Assembly (NCBI RefSeq): GCF_001613105.1
Contig: NZ_BDBS01000053.1
Span: 1-60,744, forward strand
Length of the DNA stretch: 60,744 nucleotides
Direction of reading: 5' to 3'
Source: Nocardia pseudobrasiliensis NBRC 108224
GTDB lineage: Bacteria; Actinomycetota; Actinomycetes; Mycobacteriales; Mycobacteriaceae
Shown: one piece after another, positions 59,504 to 60,744 of the stretch
Numbering within the stretch: the stretch's first letter is position 1
Layout: every line of letters begins with the position of its first letter
The notes under the pieces: generated by a model
Database searches by the model: none
What the model was told of the DNA's origin: nothing
What the model saw: only the letters and a program-made list of their open reading frames with translations
Program-made: the position numbers and the translations under genes

Positions 59504-60735
59504 CCGATCGCACCGGCCGCGAGCACGGCCAGTGTGACCAGCACGTAGCTGCTGCCGACGATCTGCTGCCACCACGACCAGCCCAGTTCGCGGTCCTCGT
59601 GGTGCGGCAGCAGCCACTGCGGGCCGACCATGAACAGAATCGCGATCGCGGCCACGGTGGCGAGGAACCAGGGTCGGCGCATCCCGCGCGCGATCGCGTC
59701 GGCGACCACCAACAGCGCCGGGGCGATCCACACCCAGTGATGCGACCACGACACCGGCGACACCAGCAGGATCGCGGCCGCGTTGACCAGCAGCGCACCC
59801 ACATGCTCACCCGCGCCGATCAGCCGCCGCATCCACACCACCGCCAGCGCGAGCACGATGAGCGACAAGAGAATCCAGATGGTGATCGCGGTCGAATCGG
59901 CGACGCCGAGCCGGAAGGCGAAGCCCTTCAGCGACTGATTGCCCGCGAACTGCGGCGGTCCGATCCGGCCGGTGTCGAGCATCGTGTGGAACCAGTAGTT
60001 CGACGAATCCCGCGGGAACAGCAGGAATCCGAGCACGATGGCCCCGACCGCGGAGGCCAGCAGGGTGACGATGGTCCGGCCCGCCTCGCCGCGCAGCGCC
60101 GCCCGATCCCCGCGCAGCACGGCCCGCCAATCCAGGCAGAGCAGGAAGTACAGCAGATATCCGGCCGGAATCAGCTTGATCGACACCGCGACGCCGATCA
60201 GCATGCCGCGCGGCCAGAAGGGCTTGCGCACCAGCGCGTCCAGGGTGACCGCGGCCATGAGCACCAGATTGATCTGCCCGAAGTTGTAGGTCTGCCGAAT
60301 CGGCTCGGACAGGTTCAGAATCGAGACCGCCCCGATCACCAACGCCCACTGGCTGGTTCGATCCAGTGTCGGGCGCAGGCGGTTGAGTACCACCCACAGC
60401 GTCGCGCCCAGGCAGGCGACCGAGGTCGCCAGCACCAGGATCTCGGCCCAGTGCAGCGGCAGCAGCGCCAGCGGCGCGAAGAACAGGGCGGCCAGCGGGG
60501 GATAGGTGAACGGCAGTCCGATGCCGCCCGCCTTGGGCATCGGGCCGTACAGATCGCCGCCGTCCAGCCACACCCGCGCGCCGTTGCGGTACACCTGGAG
60601 ATCGATGTAGCCGTGCCACTGTTTGGTGAGAACGGACACGATCGCCGAGGCGGCGAACAGCCCGAGGGCAATCGGCAGCAAACGTCGTTGGCGGGCCGCC
60701 GGACTCGTGGTGGACGGCCCTGCTGAATTGGTCAC
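59452..60735 (-). CDS. GT87-type polyprenol-phosphate mannosyltransferase (DUF2029)
   Basis: A 427-residue membrane protein with about ten hydrophobic segments. The N-terminal loop DLQVYRNGARVWLDGGDLYGP carries an Asp typical of the GT-C fold of alpha-1,2-mannosyltransferases such as PimE. FTYPPLAALFFAPLALLP and FGQINLVLMAAVTLDAL are also typical of the family. It probably adds mannose to PIM, lipomannan or lipoarabinomannan outside the membrane. It starts at the GTG at 60735, near the window edge, so its promoter is not visible. Confidence 0.85.
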   Translation of the reverse strand: MTNSAGPSTTSPAARQRRLLPIALGLFAASAIVSVLTKQWHGYIDLQVYRNGARVWLDGGDLYGPMPKAGGIGLPFTYPPLAALFFAPLALLPLHWAEILVLATSVACLGATLWVVLNRLRPTLDRTSQWALVIGAVSILNLSEPIRQTYNFGQINLVLMAAVTLDALVRKPFWPRGMLIGVAVSIKLIPAGYLLYFLLCLDWRAVLRGDRAALRGEAGRTIVTLLASAVGAIVLGFLLFPRDSSNYWFHTMLDTGRIGPPQFAGNQSLKGFAFRLGVADSTAITIWILLSLIVLALAVVWMRRLIGAGEHVGALLVNAAAILLVSPVSWSHHWVWIAPALLVVADAIARGMRRPWFLATVAAIAILFMVGPQWLLPHHEDRELGWSWWQQIVGSSYVLVTLAVLAAGAIGYRPVSAGVRKAASAAE

Positions 60736-60744
60736 GGGCAGTTC

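Overview
The window reads as a Nocardia-like actinobacterial chromosome (Nocardia or a close Corynebacteriales relative). The DNA is very GC-rich with codon use to match. It carries a complete mce4 sterol-import operon, an igr/KstR-type sterol side-chain degradation cluster, an antigen-85-like esterase, a PhoP/PhoR pair, and gene orders matching two separate parts of the Mycobacterium tuberculosis chromosome. I saw no phage, IS element, CRISPR array or rRNA. There is one tRNA, tRNA-Thr(UGU).

Layout. (1) 1-2420: a small accessory module with an ImmA/IrrE metallopeptidase, a MAB_1171c-type membrane protein and a convergent EspR-like regulator. (2) 2778-13656: sterol side-chain catabolism (fadA5, cyp125, an NTF2-fold protein, ltp3-ltp4-DUF35 protein, an F420-type oxidoreductase and two acyl-CoA synthetases including fadD19). 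(3) 13732-16899: an interruption holding an aldo/keto reductase, a SigG-type sigma factor, a VOC protein and a Doc-type toxin-antitoxin pair. (4) 16950-30872: fadE27/fadE26 (ChsE5/ChsE4), ferredoxin, SDR, then yrbE4AB-mce4ABCDEF-mas4AB. (5) 30964-35478: DoxX-like protein, otsA, a small conserved protein, a hydrolase and an orphan mbtH. (6) 35586-44788: tRNA-Thr, phoP-phoR, HIT protein, purD, M23 peptidase, aminotransferase, TetR regulator, purB, HIT protein. (7) 44924-60735: antigen-85-like esterase, a 29-bp tandem repeat, DUF397, a small Cys protein, ptrB, lysE/lysG, a broken permease, M20 peptidase, MBL hydrolase, purS-purQ, an amidase-like regulatory module, M18 aminopeptidase and a GT87 mannosyltransferase.

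How the genes work together. Mce4 imports sterol, Cyp125 oxidises the side-chain terminus, FadD enzymes activate it to CoA thioesters, and FadE26/FadE27, FadA5 and the Ltp3/Ltp4/DUF35 proteins shorten it. Nine sites matching the KstR motif TNNAACNNGTTNNA (some with one mismatch) sit upstream of these genes, so the cluster looks like one KstR regulon. kstR itself is not in the window.

Most notable observations. (a) The amidase-like protein at 57220-58197 aligns position-for-position with aliphatic amidase AmiE, keeping Glu59, Lys134 and Glu142, but has Gly where AmiE has its nucleophile Cys166. It lies beside an AmiC-like sensor without a signal peptide and a divergent MarR regulator, which suggests a non-catalytic amidase built into a sensing circuit. 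(b) Several KstR boxes overlap a -10 hexamer placed 6-7 nt before a GTG start, predicting KstR-controlled leaderless mRNAs. (c) The Doc-like toxin lacks the Fic-motif histidine. (d) The ImmA/IrrE, MAB_1171c-like and EspR-like trio may be a regulatory system.
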